Source: Ruegeria sp. HKCCD4315 (GTDB lineage Bacteria; Pseudomonadota; Alphaproteobacteria; Rhodobacterales; Rhodobacteraceae). Taken from it: a stretch of DNA of 64,000 nucleotides. The stretch spans positions 56,242 to 120,241 of the forward strand of contig NZ_WVRN01000003.1 of the NCBI RefSeq assembly GCF_013112245.1. Reading direction: 5' to 3'. Every line of letters starts with the position of its first letter. Position 1 is the stretch's first letter. Position numbers and translations under genes: made by a program. The notes beneath the pieces are model-generated. The model was not told the origin of the DNA and ran no database searches. It saw only the letters and a program-made list of their open reading frames with translations. This document shows positions 42,070 through 51,517 of the stretch, in pieces.

Positions 42070-43905
42070 ATGCGTCCCATCGCATCTGCACGTGTGGCTA
42101 TTGCTTCCGTCGCCCTTGCCTTATCCGCGTCAACGGCGGCCATGGCTGGAACCTACAATATTACTGTGGACAAGATCCGCATCGACGCCGGTGATTTCCG
42201 CAAAACGGGGGTTGGTTACAACAAGAGCCAAACCCCAACTATCCTGCGTTTCAAAGAGGGCGAGGATGTCACGCTGAATGTCACGAATAATCTCAAACAA
42301 GACACCTCGATCCACTGGCACGGGCTGATTTTGCCTTTTGATCAGGACGGTGTTCCGAAGATCAGCTTTGCCGGTATTAAACCGGGTGAAACCTTCACCT
42401 ATAATTTCCCGATCACACAGGCAGGCACCTATTGGTTTCACAGCCATTCGGGTTTTCAGGAGCCCGATGGAGCATATGGAGCTATCGTAATCGAGCCGAA
42501 GGGCGGCGAAACGGTTCGTGCTGATCGGGATTATGTCGTGCAACTGACTGACACGCACCCTCACCGCGGTAAGCGGATCATGCGAAACCTCAAGATGTCG
42601 GCTGACTACTACAACCGGTCACAACGTACGGCGCAGGATCTCATCAAGGATTCCGGTGAGATGGGGCTTAAGGCGGCTTTGGAAGACCGAAAGATGTGGG
42701 GTCGTATGAGGATGATGCCAACGGACGTCGAGGACGTTCAGGGTTTCTCCCCGATGATCAATGGCCAGACCACTTCGCAGAACTGGACCGGGCTATTCAA
42801 ACCGGGCGAGAAAGTGCGGCTGCGGCTGATCAACTCCTCGGCCATGGCTTATTTCGACATTCGAATTCCGGGCCTCAAGATGACCGTCGTGCAGGCAGAC
42901 GGCAATGACGTGAAACCCGTCACCGTGGATGAGTTGCGCATCTCTGTTGCCGAAACCTATGACGTGATCGTTCAGCCCAGGGAAAATCGTGCCTACAGCA
43001 TAGTAGCAGAGTCAATGGGCCGTACTGCACTGGTCCGCGGAACGTTGGCACCGCGCGAGGGAATGGCCGGGCCAGTTCCAAGTCTTCGACCAAAGCCCCG
43101 CCTGACCATGGCCGACATGTCCGGGATGATGCACGGCAAGGGGATGGAAGGCCACGTCATGCAAAACGCTTCGGTGATGTCCGACGACATGATGAAGATG
43201 CCGGGCATGGATCACAGCCAGCATCAAATGGCAAAATCCGCCGACGCGACACCGTCTGAAACTATGGATCACAGCCAGCATCAAATGGCGAAACCGGTCG
43301 ATGCGGCACAATCCGATACCATGGATCACAGCCAACATAACATGAGTAACGCCTCTGCCGCCGCAGGGCAGGGCATGTCAGGCGGGAAGCACGCAGGTCA
43401 TCAGATGGCGATGCCTGGGGGTGCGCAACAGGAGTTTTATGCTATGGGTAGCGGTCTGACACCCAATGCTGCAAATGGCGGGAAATTCCTGTCTTATGAC
43501 GACCTGAAGGCGCGTAAACCGCTTTACAAGGACCGCCCTGCAACGCGTGAAATCGAGTTGCGTCTGACGGGCAACATGGAACGCTACATCTGGTCCATCA
43601 ACGGAAAGAAACTGTCCGAAGCTGAGCCTCTCCGGTTGAAATACGGTGAAAGAGTGCGGTTCAAATTCGTCAATGAAACCATGATGTCACACCCGATGCA
43701 TTTGCACGGTATGTGGTCAATCCTTGATACCGGCAGTGGCAGCCGCGATCCGATCAAACACACGGTCAGCATCGCGCCGGGCACGACAGTCTACACCGAG
43801 ACTGAAGTGGATGTGACGGGTCAATGGGCGTTCCATTGCCATCTGTCCTACCACGCCGATGCGGGGATGTTCCGCAAAGTAATCATCGAAGGCGGGCCTG
43901 CCTAA
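42070..43905 (+). CDS. pcoA: PcoA/CopA-type multicopper oxidase
   Basis: 611 residues, exported by a signal peptide (about 1-26). Three cupredoxin domains carry copper-site motifs: HWHG near residue 88, WFHSHSG near 127, then HPMHLHG near 542 and WAFHCHLSYHADAGMF near 588-603. A Met/His-rich segment (about 345-460) contains three tandem MDHSQH units. The enzyme oxidises Cu(I) in the periplasm to the less toxic Cu(II). It heads a group with pcoB and a cupredoxin; no CueR-type promoter was seen before it. Confidence 0.95.
   Translation: MRPIASARVAIASVALALSASTAAMAGTYNITVDKIRIDAGDFRKTGVGYNKSQTPTILRFKEGEDVTLNVTNNLKQDTSIHWHGLILPFDQDGVPKISFAGIKPGETFTYNFPITQAGTYWFHSHSGFQEPDGAYGAIVIEPKGGETVRADRDYVVQLTDTHPHRGKRIMRNLKMSADYYNRSQRTAQDLIKDSGEMGLKAALEDRKMWGRMRMMPTDVEDVQGFSPMINGQTTSQNWTGLFKPGEKVRLRLINSSAMAYFDIRIPGLKMTVVQADGNDVKPVTVDELRISVAETYDVIVQPRENRAYSIVAESMGRTALVRGTLAPREGMAGPVPSLRPKPRLTMADMSGMMHGKGMEGHVMQNASVMSDDMMKMPGMDHSQHQMAKSADATPSETMDHSQHQMAKPVDAAQSDTMDHSQHNMSNASAAAGQGMSGGKHAGHQMAMPGGAQQEFYAMGSGLTPNAANGGKFLSYDDLKARKPLYKDRPATREIELRLTGNMERYIWSINGKKLSEAEPLRLKYGERVRFKFVNETMMSHPMHLHGMWSILDTGSGSRDPIKHTVSIAPGTTVYTETEVDVTGQWAFHCHLSYHADAGMFRKVIIEGGPA
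43207..43377 (+). repeat. Three tandem 57-base units in pcoA
   Basis: Units begin at 43207, 43264 and 43321, each opening with MDHSQH (19 residues per unit). The first two are very similar (MDHSQHQMAKSADATPSET and MDHSQHQMAKPVDAAQSDT); the third is diverged. They supply Met and His ligands for copper and may vary in number. Confidence 0.9.
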
Positions 43906-43935
43906 GCTTTCGGCAGCACAAACAGAGTGAAAAAC

Positions 43936-44646
43936 ATGAAAAACTTAATTGCCGTCACCGCAGCGGCAGCCGGGCTTTCGCTTGGCTGGACCGCTGAGAC
44001 AAAAGCAGAGGCCCTGACCTATGGGTTTCAAGCCGAGCAGTTGGAGTACCGCTCCAATGACAAAGGCGAGGACACAATCCAATGGGATTTTGATGCCTTC
44101 GTGGGAACTGACGAGTTGAAATTTGTATGGCGTAGCGAAGCCGAACTGGGTGAAAGCTCAGGCGATTTTGAAACGCTCGAAAACCAGTTGCGACTGCAAA
44201 AGCCAATATCCAACTTCTTTGACGCTGTGGTCGGGGTGTATGCCAACACACCGACCGGTCTGCCGGATCGGTACAATGCGGTCCTGGGGATAAAGGGATT
44301 GGCCCCGCAGTGGTTTGAAATCGACGCTGACTTGTACTTGTCCGACAACTCGTTTTTTCGGTTCGAAGGCGAATACGAAGCAGGTTTGACAAACAGGCTG
44401 TTCCTGATCCCGAATCTCGAGCTTACTGTGCCTTTGCAAGATGACCTCGAATACAATCAAAAAGCAGGTGGAGTCACTCTCGAGGCTGGGCTTCGGCTGA
44501 GCTATGACCTCATCGATCGGGTGGTATCGCCGTATGTTGGGGTGAACTACGAGAAATCTTACGGCGGCACAGCGGATCTGATCCAGGCAAGTGGCGAAGA
44601 GAACGGAGTGTTCGCAGTCGTGTTTGGCGCCCGGCTAATGTTTTGA
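43936..44646 (+). CDS. pcoB: PcoB/CopB-type outer membrane copper protein
   Basis: 236 residues with a signal peptide (about 1-24). The remainder is beta-barrel-like, with family blocks: KFVWRSEAELGE, LRLQKPISNFFDAVVGV, WFEIDADLYLSD, and the C-terminal RLSYDLIDRVVSPYVGVNYEKSYGGTAD in overlapping pieces, ending in an aromatic residue (LMF). PcoB proteins act at the outer membrane with PcoA. It lacks the Met-rich N-terminal part seen in some CopB. I chose the ATG at 43936; a GTG at 43927 is in frame. Confidence 0.9.
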   Translation: MKNLIAVTAAAAGLSLGWTAETKAEALTYGFQAEQLEYRSNDKGEDTIQWDFDAFVGTDELKFVWRSEAELGESSGDFETLENQLRLQKPISNFFDAVVGVYANTPTGLPDRYNAVLGIKGLAPQWFEIDADLYLSDNSFFRFEGEYEAGLTNRLFLIPNLELTVPLQDDLEYNQKAGGVTLEAGLRLSYDLIDRVVSPYVGVNYEKSYGGTADLIQASGEENGVFAVVFGARLMF

Positions 44647-44660
44647 AATCCGATAATCTT

Positions 44661-44683
44661 GGCCGGGGCAGATTGCTCCGGCC
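44661..44683 (+). terminator. Hairpin after pcoB
   Basis: GGCCGGGGCA pairs with TGCTCCGGCC (nine of ten pairs) around a three-base loop, 15 bases after the pcoB stop. It is followed by GGTTTCT, so the T-run is weak. It is a possible terminator or attenuator before the cupredoxin gene. Confidence 0.55.
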
Positions 44684-44756
44684 GGTTTCTGATGGCCATC
44701 GCATTCTGAACGTGCGGCAAGATGGCCTTTCCTAACCAAAACCGAATGGAAAAACT

Positions 44757-45254
44757 ATGAAAACCACAATCTTAGGCGCGTCGATCGCTGCTTTGCTGGC
44801 GACACCCTTATTTGCCTCAGAAAATCAACATGAGGAACACGGTGAAAATCATGACGACAGTCACGCCGAAATGATGCAGGTGGGACAGCCCGGAAAGAGC
44901 AGTGATATCGGCCGCACCGTCAAGGTTTCTATGAAAGAAACGGATGACGGAGACATGATTTTTGAACCTTCGAACTTGTCGTTCAAGAAAGGCCAGACCA
45001 TCGAGTTCGATATCAAAAATCTTGGCGAACTGGAACATGAGTTCATTTTGGATACGGCTGAACGCAACAAGATACACAAAGACGTTATGGTAAACGGCAG
45101 TCAAAGGCACGTTTCTGAGAACGCCGTCAGTTTGGAGCCCGGAGAGCAAAGCAAACTTATCTGGACATTTTCAAATGATGGCAGTTTTGAATTCGCTTGC
45201 CTGATTCCTGGGCACTACGAATCCGGAATGTTCGGCAACGTAACCGTGCAATAG
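44757..45254 (+). CDS. Periplasmic cupredoxin (CopI-like)
   Basis: 165 residues with a signal peptide (about 1-20), then a His/Glu/Asp-rich stretch (about 22-42) and one cupredoxin domain. Type I copper ligands are visible: His in ELEHEF, then Cys, His and Met in FACLIPGHYESGM. Proteins of this type occur beside copper-resistance genes as copper-binding electron carriers or scavengers. It follows pcoB by 110 bases in the same direction. Confidence 0.9.
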   Translation: MKTTILGASIAALLATPLFASENQHEEHGENHDDSHAEMMQVGQPGKSSDIGRTVKVSMKETDDGDMIFEPSNLSFKKGQTIEFDIKNLGELEHEFILDTAERNKIHKDVMVNGSQRHVSENAVSLEPGEQSKLIWTFSNDGSFEFACLIPGHYESGMFGNVTVQ

Positions 45255-45358
45255 CTTCTTCCGGCGCTGTAAATTAATCACTCACCATGATGCGGCGCCG
45301 AAGTGCGCGGCAGTTCCAGGTCGAACTGCCGCGTATCTAATAAAAAGAAATAAAGCCG

Positions 45359-46579
45359 ATGGGAAAAGAGCAGCACATCCCGGAGTTTCATTTAATCGCC
45401 CATGACGCAGCAGCTTGGCTGGGCTTTCGTTATGATGAAACAGCACCAGATTGGATGCATCCTGCATTGCATCTGATCCTTGTAATTGCTCCGGCGTTGT
45501 TGGCCATTTCCACAATTGTGATGGTTGCAAGAGTACTTCTTTTTCAGGTCAAACCAGCGATCGTCGCTTCCGCCCATCATCCAGATAATCTCGTTGCCGG
45601 CCTAAATCACAATCTGATACGACACATCTTGCAGACAACGCGAGTGCAACAGCTTTATCTGCTCGTATTGAGCCTGTCCCTGATGCCGGTGCTCTATCTA
45701 TCCCTGGAGCTGCCAAAGCAAATTGTAAACAACGTCCTGGACAGCTCACATTCGCGCCTGACACTGTTGGGCTATGATCTCACCGCGACCCAGCATCTGG
45801 CAGTTCTCAGCGGTGTATTCTTTCTGACCATCGCGCTGAACGGAGTGGGAAAGTACCACCTCAACGTAATGAAAGGCCGGGTCGCTGAGCGATGCCTCAG
45901 GCGGATGCGCCTTTTGATCTATCAGAATTGGCGTAAACAGACCGACGGTCGACGAAGAAGTGAAATTGTGCAGGTATTGGGATCTGAAGTCGAGCCCATC
46001 GGAGGCTTCGCTGCAGACCTTGTTTCCCTGCCAATCACACAGGGCGGGACGATGATCACCATTCTGTTGTTTATGTTCGTTCAAGATCCGATCCTTGGTG
46101 CTGCAGCGCTGACGGTTCTGCCATTGCAGTTGCTTTTACTGCCCTATCTGCAGCGGATCGTGAACCGGCTGAGCCGAAAACGAATACACGAAATGCGTAA
46201 GCTGTCTTTGCACCTAACTAGTCAGATTGACCCTGAACAAGATCACGCCCGAACTATATTGCAGACCACCGCATCGCTTCGGCAACTGGAAGCGATCCGC
46301 CGGAAAATTCACCGCGTGAAATTCTTTGCCAAGGCATTGAGCAACTTCCTGACATCTCTAACTCCATTCCTGTTTTATTCGCTCGGCGGGTATTTCGTCA
46401 TACAGGAGCGGATTTCCTTGGGGGCCTTGATCGCGGTGCTGTCCGCGCACAAGGAGTTTTCGGCTCCACTTAAGGAGTTGTTCAGGTTCTATCAGCAATT
46501 TGAAGACACGCGGATACGCTACAACGAAGTCTTTAGATTTTTGGATCACCCGCTTCAAAGTCAGCGACTTAACATTTGA
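45359..46579 (+). CDS. ABC-exporter membrane domain lacking its ATPase part
   Basis: 406 residues with about six membrane segments between residues 35 and 380, matching type I ABC exporter membrane domains (HSRLTLLGYDLTATQHL, GRVAERCLRRMRLLIYQNW, LGSEVEPIGGFAADLVSLP). It ends FRFLDHPLQSQRLNI, exactly where the linker to the nucleotide-binding domain would begin; no Walker motifs follow. An IS5-family remnant lies 115 bases downstream. Either the ATPase part was lost or another gene provides it. A copper link is inferred from location only. Confidence 0.85.
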   Translation: MGKEQHIPEFHLIAHDAAAWLGFRYDETAPDWMHPALHLILVIAPALLAISTIVMVARVLLFQVKPAIVASAHHPDNLVAGLNHNLIRHILQTTRVQQLYLLVLSLSLMPVLYLSLELPKQIVNNVLDSSHSRLTLLGYDLTATQHLAVLSGVFFLTIALNGVGKYHLNVMKGRVAERCLRRMRLLIYQNWRKQTDGRRRSEIVQVLGSEVEPIGGFAADLVSLPITQGGTMITILLFMFVQDPILGAAALTVLPLQLLLLPYLQRIVNRLSRKRIHEMRKLSLHLTSQIDPEQDHARTILQTTASLRQLEAIRRKIHRVKFFAKALSNFLTSLTPFLFYSLGGYFVIQERISLGALIAVLSAHKEFSAPLKELFRFYQQFEDTRIRYNEVFRFLDHPLQSQRLNI

Positions 46580-46694
46580 TTGGCCATAGTGTGTTCAACC
46601 TCTTTCCAATATTCGAAGTGCTTCCTACGCGGTAAGAACTGCTAGGCTCTGGATCTATTAGTTTGGTTGCGACCGTCTCGGCTGCGTGTTACAG

Positions 46695-46987
46695 GCGCCC
46701 TGATCAACAGCCTTCCATCGGTTGATTGGCTGCCGGGAGATCACGTCTGTGATGCCGACGGGTTCCGAGAGGCCCTGACAGACGGGAGACGAAGCCCTGC
46801 ATCCTAGATCAGAAATCACGCGGCAAACCTGTCCAGTACGACATGCGACGCTACAAACGACGCAACAGGATCAATATCCTGTTTGGACGCCAGAGGGGCC
46901 GACGGCGTGTCGCTACCCGTTATGACAGGTGCCCAAAGTCTTTTTCTCGGATATCGCTCCTGCGGCTGCGTCCTAATCTGGCTGTGA
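46695..46987 (+). pseudogene. IS5-family transposase C-terminal remnant
   Basis: Pieces in shifted frames match the end of IS5-type transposases: LPGDHVCDADGFREALTD, then (another frame) RGKPVQYDMRRYKRRNRINILFG and RRRVATRYDRCPKSFFSDIA, and finally VLIWL with a stop at 46985-46987. At least two frameshifts and a stop are present. The last 15 bases overlap the 3' end of cueR on the opposite strand, so the cueR tail is partly IS-derived. Confidence 0.82.
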
Positions 46988-47380
46988 ACCAATGAGTTTC
47001 GAACCCAGTTGCCTTAAGATTGGACAGTCGGGGCGATGGTCACCGGCGCATTCATCAATCAGATGAGACAGTGTTGCATGCATGGCCTTCAGGTCCGCGA
47101 TCTTGGCATCTATCTCTTTTAGGTTCTGTTTGGCGATATCCTTCACGTCCGCGCTTGCGCGTTCTTTGTCCTCGTACAACGCCAGTAGTGAACGGCAATC
47201 CTCAATGGTAAAGCCCAATGAGCGGGCCCGCCCGATGAAGGCCAGTTTGTGCAATTCCTTTTCATCGAAATGGCGATACCCGTTCAGGCTGCGCCTGGGT
47301 TTGATGAATCCGATATCCTCGTAATAGCGGATGGTTTTGGCAGGCAGACCCGAACGTTCTGCTACATCTCCGATATTCAC
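46973..47380 (-). CDS. cueR: CueR-like copper regulator
   Basis: 135 residues of the MerR family: winged helix MNIGDVAERSGLPAKTIRYYEDIGFI, dimer helix, then the Cu(I) site pattern CAGDHRPDC near residue 113 (two Cys seven apart), as in CueR. The start is GTG at 47380 with AGGAGA upstream. It follows copA by 15 bases in the same direction, so it is probably expressed from the CueR-activated copA promoter and autoregulated. The last codons extend into an IS5 remnant. Confidence 0.93.
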   Translation of the reverse strand: MNIGDVAERSGLPAKTIRYYEDIGFIKPRRSLNGYRHFDEKELHKLAFIGRARSLGFTIEDCRSLLALYEDKERASADVKDIAKQNLKEIDAKIADLKAMHATLSHLIDECAGDHRPDCPILRQLGSKLIGSQPD

Positions 47381-47395
47381 AGCGGTTCTCCTATT

Positions 47396-49906
47396 CTATT
47401 CAGCAGGCGCTGATCGCAGCGCCTGCTCTTCATTCTGCGAGATCTGTTCTCGCCCAACTTTGATCGGCTTAACCCAGCGCAACCGCAGCGCGTTGGTCAG
47501 GACAAATACACTGGACAGCGCCATGGCACCTGCAGCCAGAACCGGCGACAGCAACGGGCCGCCAAACGGATAGAGCACCCCCGCTGCAACCGGTATGAGT
47601 AGCGTGTTGTAGCTGAACGCCCAGAACAGGTTTTGGCGGATGTTACGCATGGTGCGCTGACTAACATCGAAGGCGTTGACCACGCCTGTCAGGTCGCCTG
47701 ACATCAGAACGACGTCAGCCGCCTCGATGGCGATGTCAGTGCCTGTCCCGATCGCAATTCCTACGTCAGCCGCCGCCAGCGCGGGTGCATCGTTGATGCC
47801 ATCACCCACAAACGCCAGTTTTCCGCCATTTGAACGCAAATCCTGCAACGCGGATACTTTACCCTCGGGCAGAACCTCGGCCACGACATGATCGATGCCA
47901 AGCTGCGCCGCGATGGATTTGGCTGTAGCGGTATTGTCGCCGGTAATCATCGCTACTTTCAGCCCCAGTCCGTGCAAAGCTTCAATTGCGTCTGGCGTGG
48001 TGGTCTTGATTGGGTCCGCCACAGCGATTACGGCCGCGATAACCCCGTCTACGGCAGCATAAAGTGGAGTCTTTCCGTTGATTGCCAGTTCAGCGCCCCG
48101 ATCAGACAGCGCGCCCATTTCAACCCCTTCGCGACTCATCAGGCGGTCGGCCCCGATCAAGATTGTATGGCCTTCGACTGAAGCGCTTACCCCGTAACCG
48201 GTGATCGACGTGAAGTCTTCTGGCTTCGAAAGCTCCAGACCACGGGTTTCAGCCGCGCGCACGATGGCCGTGGCGATCGGATGTTCGGATGTGACCTCAA
48301 CGGCAGCCACAAGGCGCAGAACCTCATCCTCGGCCAATCCTTCGGCCACAATAAGGTCGGTCAGCTCCGGACGCCCTTCGGTCAAGGTCCCCGTCTTGTC
48401 CACTGCAACAACGGTGGTTTCCTGCAGCATTTGCAAGGCGTCGCCCTTTCGGAAAAGGACACCCATCTCGGCCGCGCGGCCGGTGCCGACCATGATTGAG
48501 GTGGGTGTGGCCAACCCCATGGCGCAGGGGCAAGCAATGATCAGTACCGCAACCCCGGCTACCAACGCCAAGCTGAGCGCGGGATCGGGTCCGAACAACA
48601 TCCAAACCAGCACAGTCATTACGGCCACAGCGATCACTACAGGCACGAACCACAGCGTGATACGGTCAACCAAGCCTTGAATCGGAAGCTTGGCACCCTG
48701 TGCTTGTTCGACCATTTGAATGATCTGGGCCAACATAGTGTCTGCGCCGATCTTTTCAGCCCGGTACGTCAATGCGCCCGTGCCATTGACTGTTCCGCCG
48801 ACCACAGTTGCGCCCTCGGTCTTTTCGGCAGGAACCGGCTCGCCGGTGATCATGCTTTCATCGACATATGACGCGCCGGTCACTACGGCACCATCCACCG
48901 CAATCTTTTCGCCCGGTCGAACGTGCACAAGATCTCCTACAACGATCTGCTCAATTGGAAGCTCGACAACCGTTCCGTCGCGCTCAACTCGCGCTGTTTT
49001 TGCCTGCAGACCGACCAGTTTTCGGATCGCTTCACCCGTTCGGCCCTTGGCGCGCGCCTCAAGGAACCGCCCAAGCAATATGAGAACCACGATCACCGCT
49101 GCGGCCTCGTAGTAGACGTTTGCGGTTCCGGCCGGAAGAATACCCGGTGCAAAAGTCGAGATAAGCGAGAACCCATAGGCCGCCGAAGTGCCCAGAGCCA
49201 CCAGAGAGTTCATGTCTGGCGCGCCTTTGACCAAGGAAGGGAATCCCTTGGTATAGAACTGCAATCCTGGCCCAAAAAGAACGATCGTGGTTAGAAGGAA
49301 TTGCAGGTAATAGCTGTTCTGGATGCCGATCGTGCTCGTTATCAGGTGGTGCATGCCCGGAATAACATGCGAGCCCATTTCAAGGACGAAAACCGGCAAA
49401 GCGAGCAAAGCGGCAAAGCTTGTTCGCCGCGCCAAATGGCTGATCTCTGCCGCCTTACGGTCTTGTGGTTCGGTCTGCGTCGCGGATCGCAGGCTCGCCG
49501 GATAGCCAGCAGATGCTGCAAGCGCCGCGATGGCTTCGGGTGTTGTGACTCCCTCGGCATAACGTACTGTTGCACTTTCGGTGGCCAAATTAACCGACGC
49601 GGACAATACGCCGTCGTTGGCCTCCAAGGCCCGTTCAACGCGTCCTACACAAGATGCGCAGGACATGTTCTGAATATCCAGCGTTACCTCTTCCGTCCGT
49701 GCCGGATATCCGGCGCTGTTTAACGCATCAGCAATGGCCGCTTTATCGGCTGGATCGCGGAAATCGACCTGAACGCTTTCGCTGGCGAGATTAACCGAAG
49801 CGGCATCTACCCCTGGCACATCTTTCAACGCGCGCTCGACGCGCCCTACGCAAGAGGCACAGCTCATACCCTGAACCTGGAACCGCGCATGTGAAATTTC
49901 AGTCAT
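47396..49906 (-). CDS. copA: Copper-exporting P1B-type ATPase CopA
   Basis: 836 residues. Two N-terminal heavy-metal domains each carry MSCASC (about 14-19 and 80-85). Eight membrane segments follow, with the Cu(I) transport motif CPC at 459-461, phosphorylation site DKTGT (Asp503), and hinge [10 protein letters not shown]. It pumps Cu(I) from the cytoplasm to the periplasm. The promoter at 49937-49967 is CueR-type, and cueR follows in the same operon. Confidence 0.97.
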   Translation of the reverse strand: MTEISHARFQVQGMSCASCVGRVERALKDVPGVDAASVNLASESVQVDFRDPADKAAIADALNSAGYPARTEEVTLDIQNMSCASCVGRVERALEANDGVLSASVNLATESATVRYAEGVTTPEAIAALAASAGYPASLRSATQTEPQDRKAAEISHLARRTSFAALLALPVFVLEMGSHVIPGMHHLITSTIGIQNSYYLQFLLTTIVLFGPGLQFYTKGFPSLVKGAPDMNSLVALGTSAAYGFSLISTFAPGILPAGTANVYYEAAAVIVVLILLGRFLEARAKGRTGEAIRKLVGLQAKTARVERDGTVVELPIEQIVVGDLVHVRPGEKIAVDGAVVTGASYVDESMITGEPVPAEKTEGATVVGGTVNGTGALTYRAEKIGADTMLAQIIQMVEQAQGAKLPIQGLVDRITLWFVPVVIAVAVMTVLVWMLFGPDPALSLALVAGVAVLIIACPCAMGLATPTSIMVGTGRAAEMGVLFRKGDALQMLQETTVVAVDKTGTLTEGRPELTDLIVAEGLAEDEVLRLVAAVEVTSEHPIATAIVRAAETRGLELSKPEDFTSITGYGVSASVEGHTILIGADRLMSREGVEMGALSDRGAELAINGKTPLYAAVDGVIAAVIAVADPIKTTTPDAIEALHGLGLKVAMITGDNTATAKSIAAQLGIDHVVAEVLPEGKVSALQDLRSNGGKLAFVGDGINDAPALAAADVGIAIGTGTDIAIEAADVVLMSGDLTGVVNAFDVSQRTMRNIRQNLFWAFSYNTLLIPVAAGVLYPFGGPLLSPVLAAGAMALSSVFVLTNALRLRWVKPIKVGREQISQNEEQALRSAPAE

Positions 49907-49936
49907 ATTGTCACCACAAATGTTCTGCTGACGGGC

Positions 49937-49967
49937 AACATAAGGGTTCCAGCAAGTGGAAGGTCAA
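49937..49967 (-). promoter_or_regulatory. CueR-type promoter of copA
   Basis: On the minus strand TTGACC (49962-49967), a 19-base spacer holding TTCC...GGAA, and TATGTT (49937-49942). The overlong spacer with the TTCCACTTGCTGGAA dyad matches CueR operators. The start of transcription would be about 25 bases before the copA ATG. Confidence 0.9.
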
Positions 49968-50020
49968 GGGATGGGGTTGACTTTCTTTTCCACTAATTTT
50001 GGCGATCCAATTTTCACGAC

Positions 50021-50051
50021 TTGACCTTCCTGTGCTGGAATACTTTAGCCG
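50021..50051 (+). promoter_or_regulatory. CueR-type promoter of the copper chaperone gene
   Basis: TTGACC (50021-50026) is followed by the dyad TTCCTGTGCTGGAA (50027-50040) in a 19-base spacer. The -10 (about 50046-50051) is weak. It is divergent from the copA promoter, about 55 bases away. Confidence 0.8.
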
Positions 50052-50079
50052 GGACAACGGAAAACAGGAGCAAACATCC

Positions 50080-50277
50080 ATGACGACCCTAAATATCCCG
50101 GATATGAGCTGCGGGCACTGCAAGTCAGCTATCGAAAAAGCCGTTGCCACGGTGGATTCCTTCGCACAGTTGGACTTTGACATGGAAAACCGCAGGGTAC
50201 GTGTCTTAAGCGCCAATCCACTTGATCATATCCTTGCTGCTCTGAAGTCCGAGGGATACGAAGCCACGGTCGCATGA
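50080..50277 (+). CDS. copZ: CopZ-like copper chaperone
   Basis: 65 residues forming one heavy-metal domain: MTTLNIPDMSCGHCKSAIEKAV with the MxCxxC copper site (Cys near 11 and 14), then the usual beta-alpha-beta order ending ILAALKSEGYEATVA. It carries Cu(I) in the cytoplasm to CopA or CueR. AGGAG lies upstream of the ATG at 50080. The gene is monocistronic, ending at a hairpin terminator. Confidence 0.92.
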   Translation: MTTLNIPDMSCGHCKSAIEKAVATVDSFAQLDFDMENRRVRVLSANPLDHILAALKSEGYEATVA

Positions 50278-50284
50278 GAAACTT

Positions 50285-50308
50285 AGGGGCGCACATTCAG
50301 TCGCCCCT
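50285..50308. terminator. Bidirectional hairpin between copZ and the dsbA-like gene
   Basis: AGGGGCG (50285-50291) pairs with CGCCCCT (50302-50308). Plus-strand readout continues TGGTTTTATC; the minus side is less T-rich. It separates two convergent transcripts. Confidence 0.75.
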
Positions 50309-50313
50309 TGGTT

Positions 50314-51042
50314 TTATCTTGCGTCTCTGACTGCCTCGATTAGCCGGGTCATTTCATCTTCGGCGATCAGCCCCGGGGCAAGAGCATCTCCAATCACAAA
50401 CGAGGGGGTGCCACTGAAGCCAAGCTGTCGGGCCAATTCCATGGACACCTGAATATGTGCGTCGACTTCCGGCGCCTCCATATCTGCGCGCAATTGATCC
50501 TCGTCCAGGCCGAGTTCACGGACAACTTTCAGGACACTGGCCTCAGTGGCACGACCGTCCAGAGCCATAAGCGCCCAATGAAATTCTTCATATTTTCCCT
50601 GATTACGTGAGGCAAGCGCGGCGCGTGCCGCGAAGTCGGAACCTTCTCCGAGTATGGGCCATTCTCGATAGACAACTCGTACATCGGAATCGCCTGCGAT
50701 TACGTTTTTCACAACCGGGGCAGCGCGTTTGCAATATGGGCAGTTATAGTCAAAAAACTCGACCACGGTTACATCGCCTTTCGGGTTTCCGATGACAGGC
50801 GCATTCGGATCCTGTTCCAGCAATTCACGCTGATTTTCCAAGACGCTTCCAATTGCTTCGGCTTTTGCCTGATTCTCGCGCTGTTGAAGCAGTTGAATCG
50901 CCTGCATGATGATCTCAGGGTTTTCCAAAATGGCTTCCAGAGCCAGCCGTTTCACATCGGAGTCAGACAGCTCGTCGGCGCGTGCTATAGGAACGCCAAT
51001 CGACATGGCGATGGCGATTAAGCCTGCAAATATTCGTTTCAC
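50314..51042 (-). CDS. DsbA-family thiol oxidoreductase
   Basis: 242 residues with a signal peptide (about 1-23) and a helical stretch (about 25-75), then a thioredoxin-like DsbA domain. The active-site segment is EFFDYNCPYCKRAAP (Cys-Pro-Tyr-Cys) and the cis-Pro region is FSGTPSFVIGD. Such proteins oxidise or isomerise periplasmic thiols. The start is GTG at 51042, with GGAAG upstream, directly at the end of the cytochrome gene. It is last of the probable eight-gene copper operon. Confidence 0.9.
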   Translation of the reverse strand: MKRIFAGLIAIAMSIGVPIARADELSDSDVKRLALEAILENPEIIMQAIQLLQQRENQAKAEAIGSVLENQRELLEQDPNAPVIGNPKGDVTVVEFFDYNCPYCKRAAPVVKNVIAGDSDVRVVYREWPILGEGSDFAARAALASRNQGKYEEFHWALMALDGRATEASVLKVVRELGLDEDQLRADMEAPEVDAHIQVSMELARQLGFSGTPSFVIGDALAPGLIAEDEMTRLIEAVRDAR

Positions 51043-51043
51043 A

Positions 51044-51517
51044 TCAGTTTCCTTCCGTTTGTTCTGCCTCGGTGCGCTGCTCTTGCAGCTTGCGTTCCCG
51101 ATCCGGCCAACTCTCCTTGATGAAGGCAAGGATGTCCCAGATTTCCTGATCCGACAGAGTGTCCTCGAAACCTGGCATACCGCTTTTGACATCAGAGACG
51201 CCCATCTGTTTTAGTGTTTGGTCCCCGCCAAGCTTTGTATAATCGAACAACAGCTTGTCGCTGTGATGCCAAGTGTGCCCTGTTCGGTCATGCGGGGGTG
51301 CCCGTAGTACGCCATCTGCACCGGGTGTCTGCCAATCTGGTTGACCCTCCAAATCTGCCCCGTGGCATGACGCGCAGTTTTCGGCATACAAAAATACACC
51401 ACGTGCCGAATCCGCCGATGAACTGTTCTGCGCACGCCCACCCAAGCCCCAGCCAGCGACCGCGACAATGATCACCACAGCAGCCAGTGACAGCCAATTC
51501 GCCGCGCTCTTGTTCAT
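51044..51517 (-). CDS. Membrane-anchored cytochrome c
   Basis: 157 residues with an N-terminal anchor (about 8-28), haem site CASCH near residue 49, and a Met candidate in SGMPGFEDTLS. This resembles small class I cytochromes c with the end pattern LSDQEIWDILAFIKESWP. The ATG at 51517 overlaps the stop of the multicopper oxidase gene (TGATG), so the two are coupled. It may carry electrons to or from the oxidase. Confidence 0.9.
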   Translation of the reverse strand: MNKSAANWLSLAAVVIIVAVAGWGLGGRAQNSSSADSARGVFLYAENCASCHGADLEGQPDWQTPGADGVLRAPPHDRTGHTWHHSDKLLFDYTKLGGDQTLKQMGVSDVKSGMPGFEDTLSDQEIWDILAFIKESWPDRERKLQEQRTEAEQTEGN

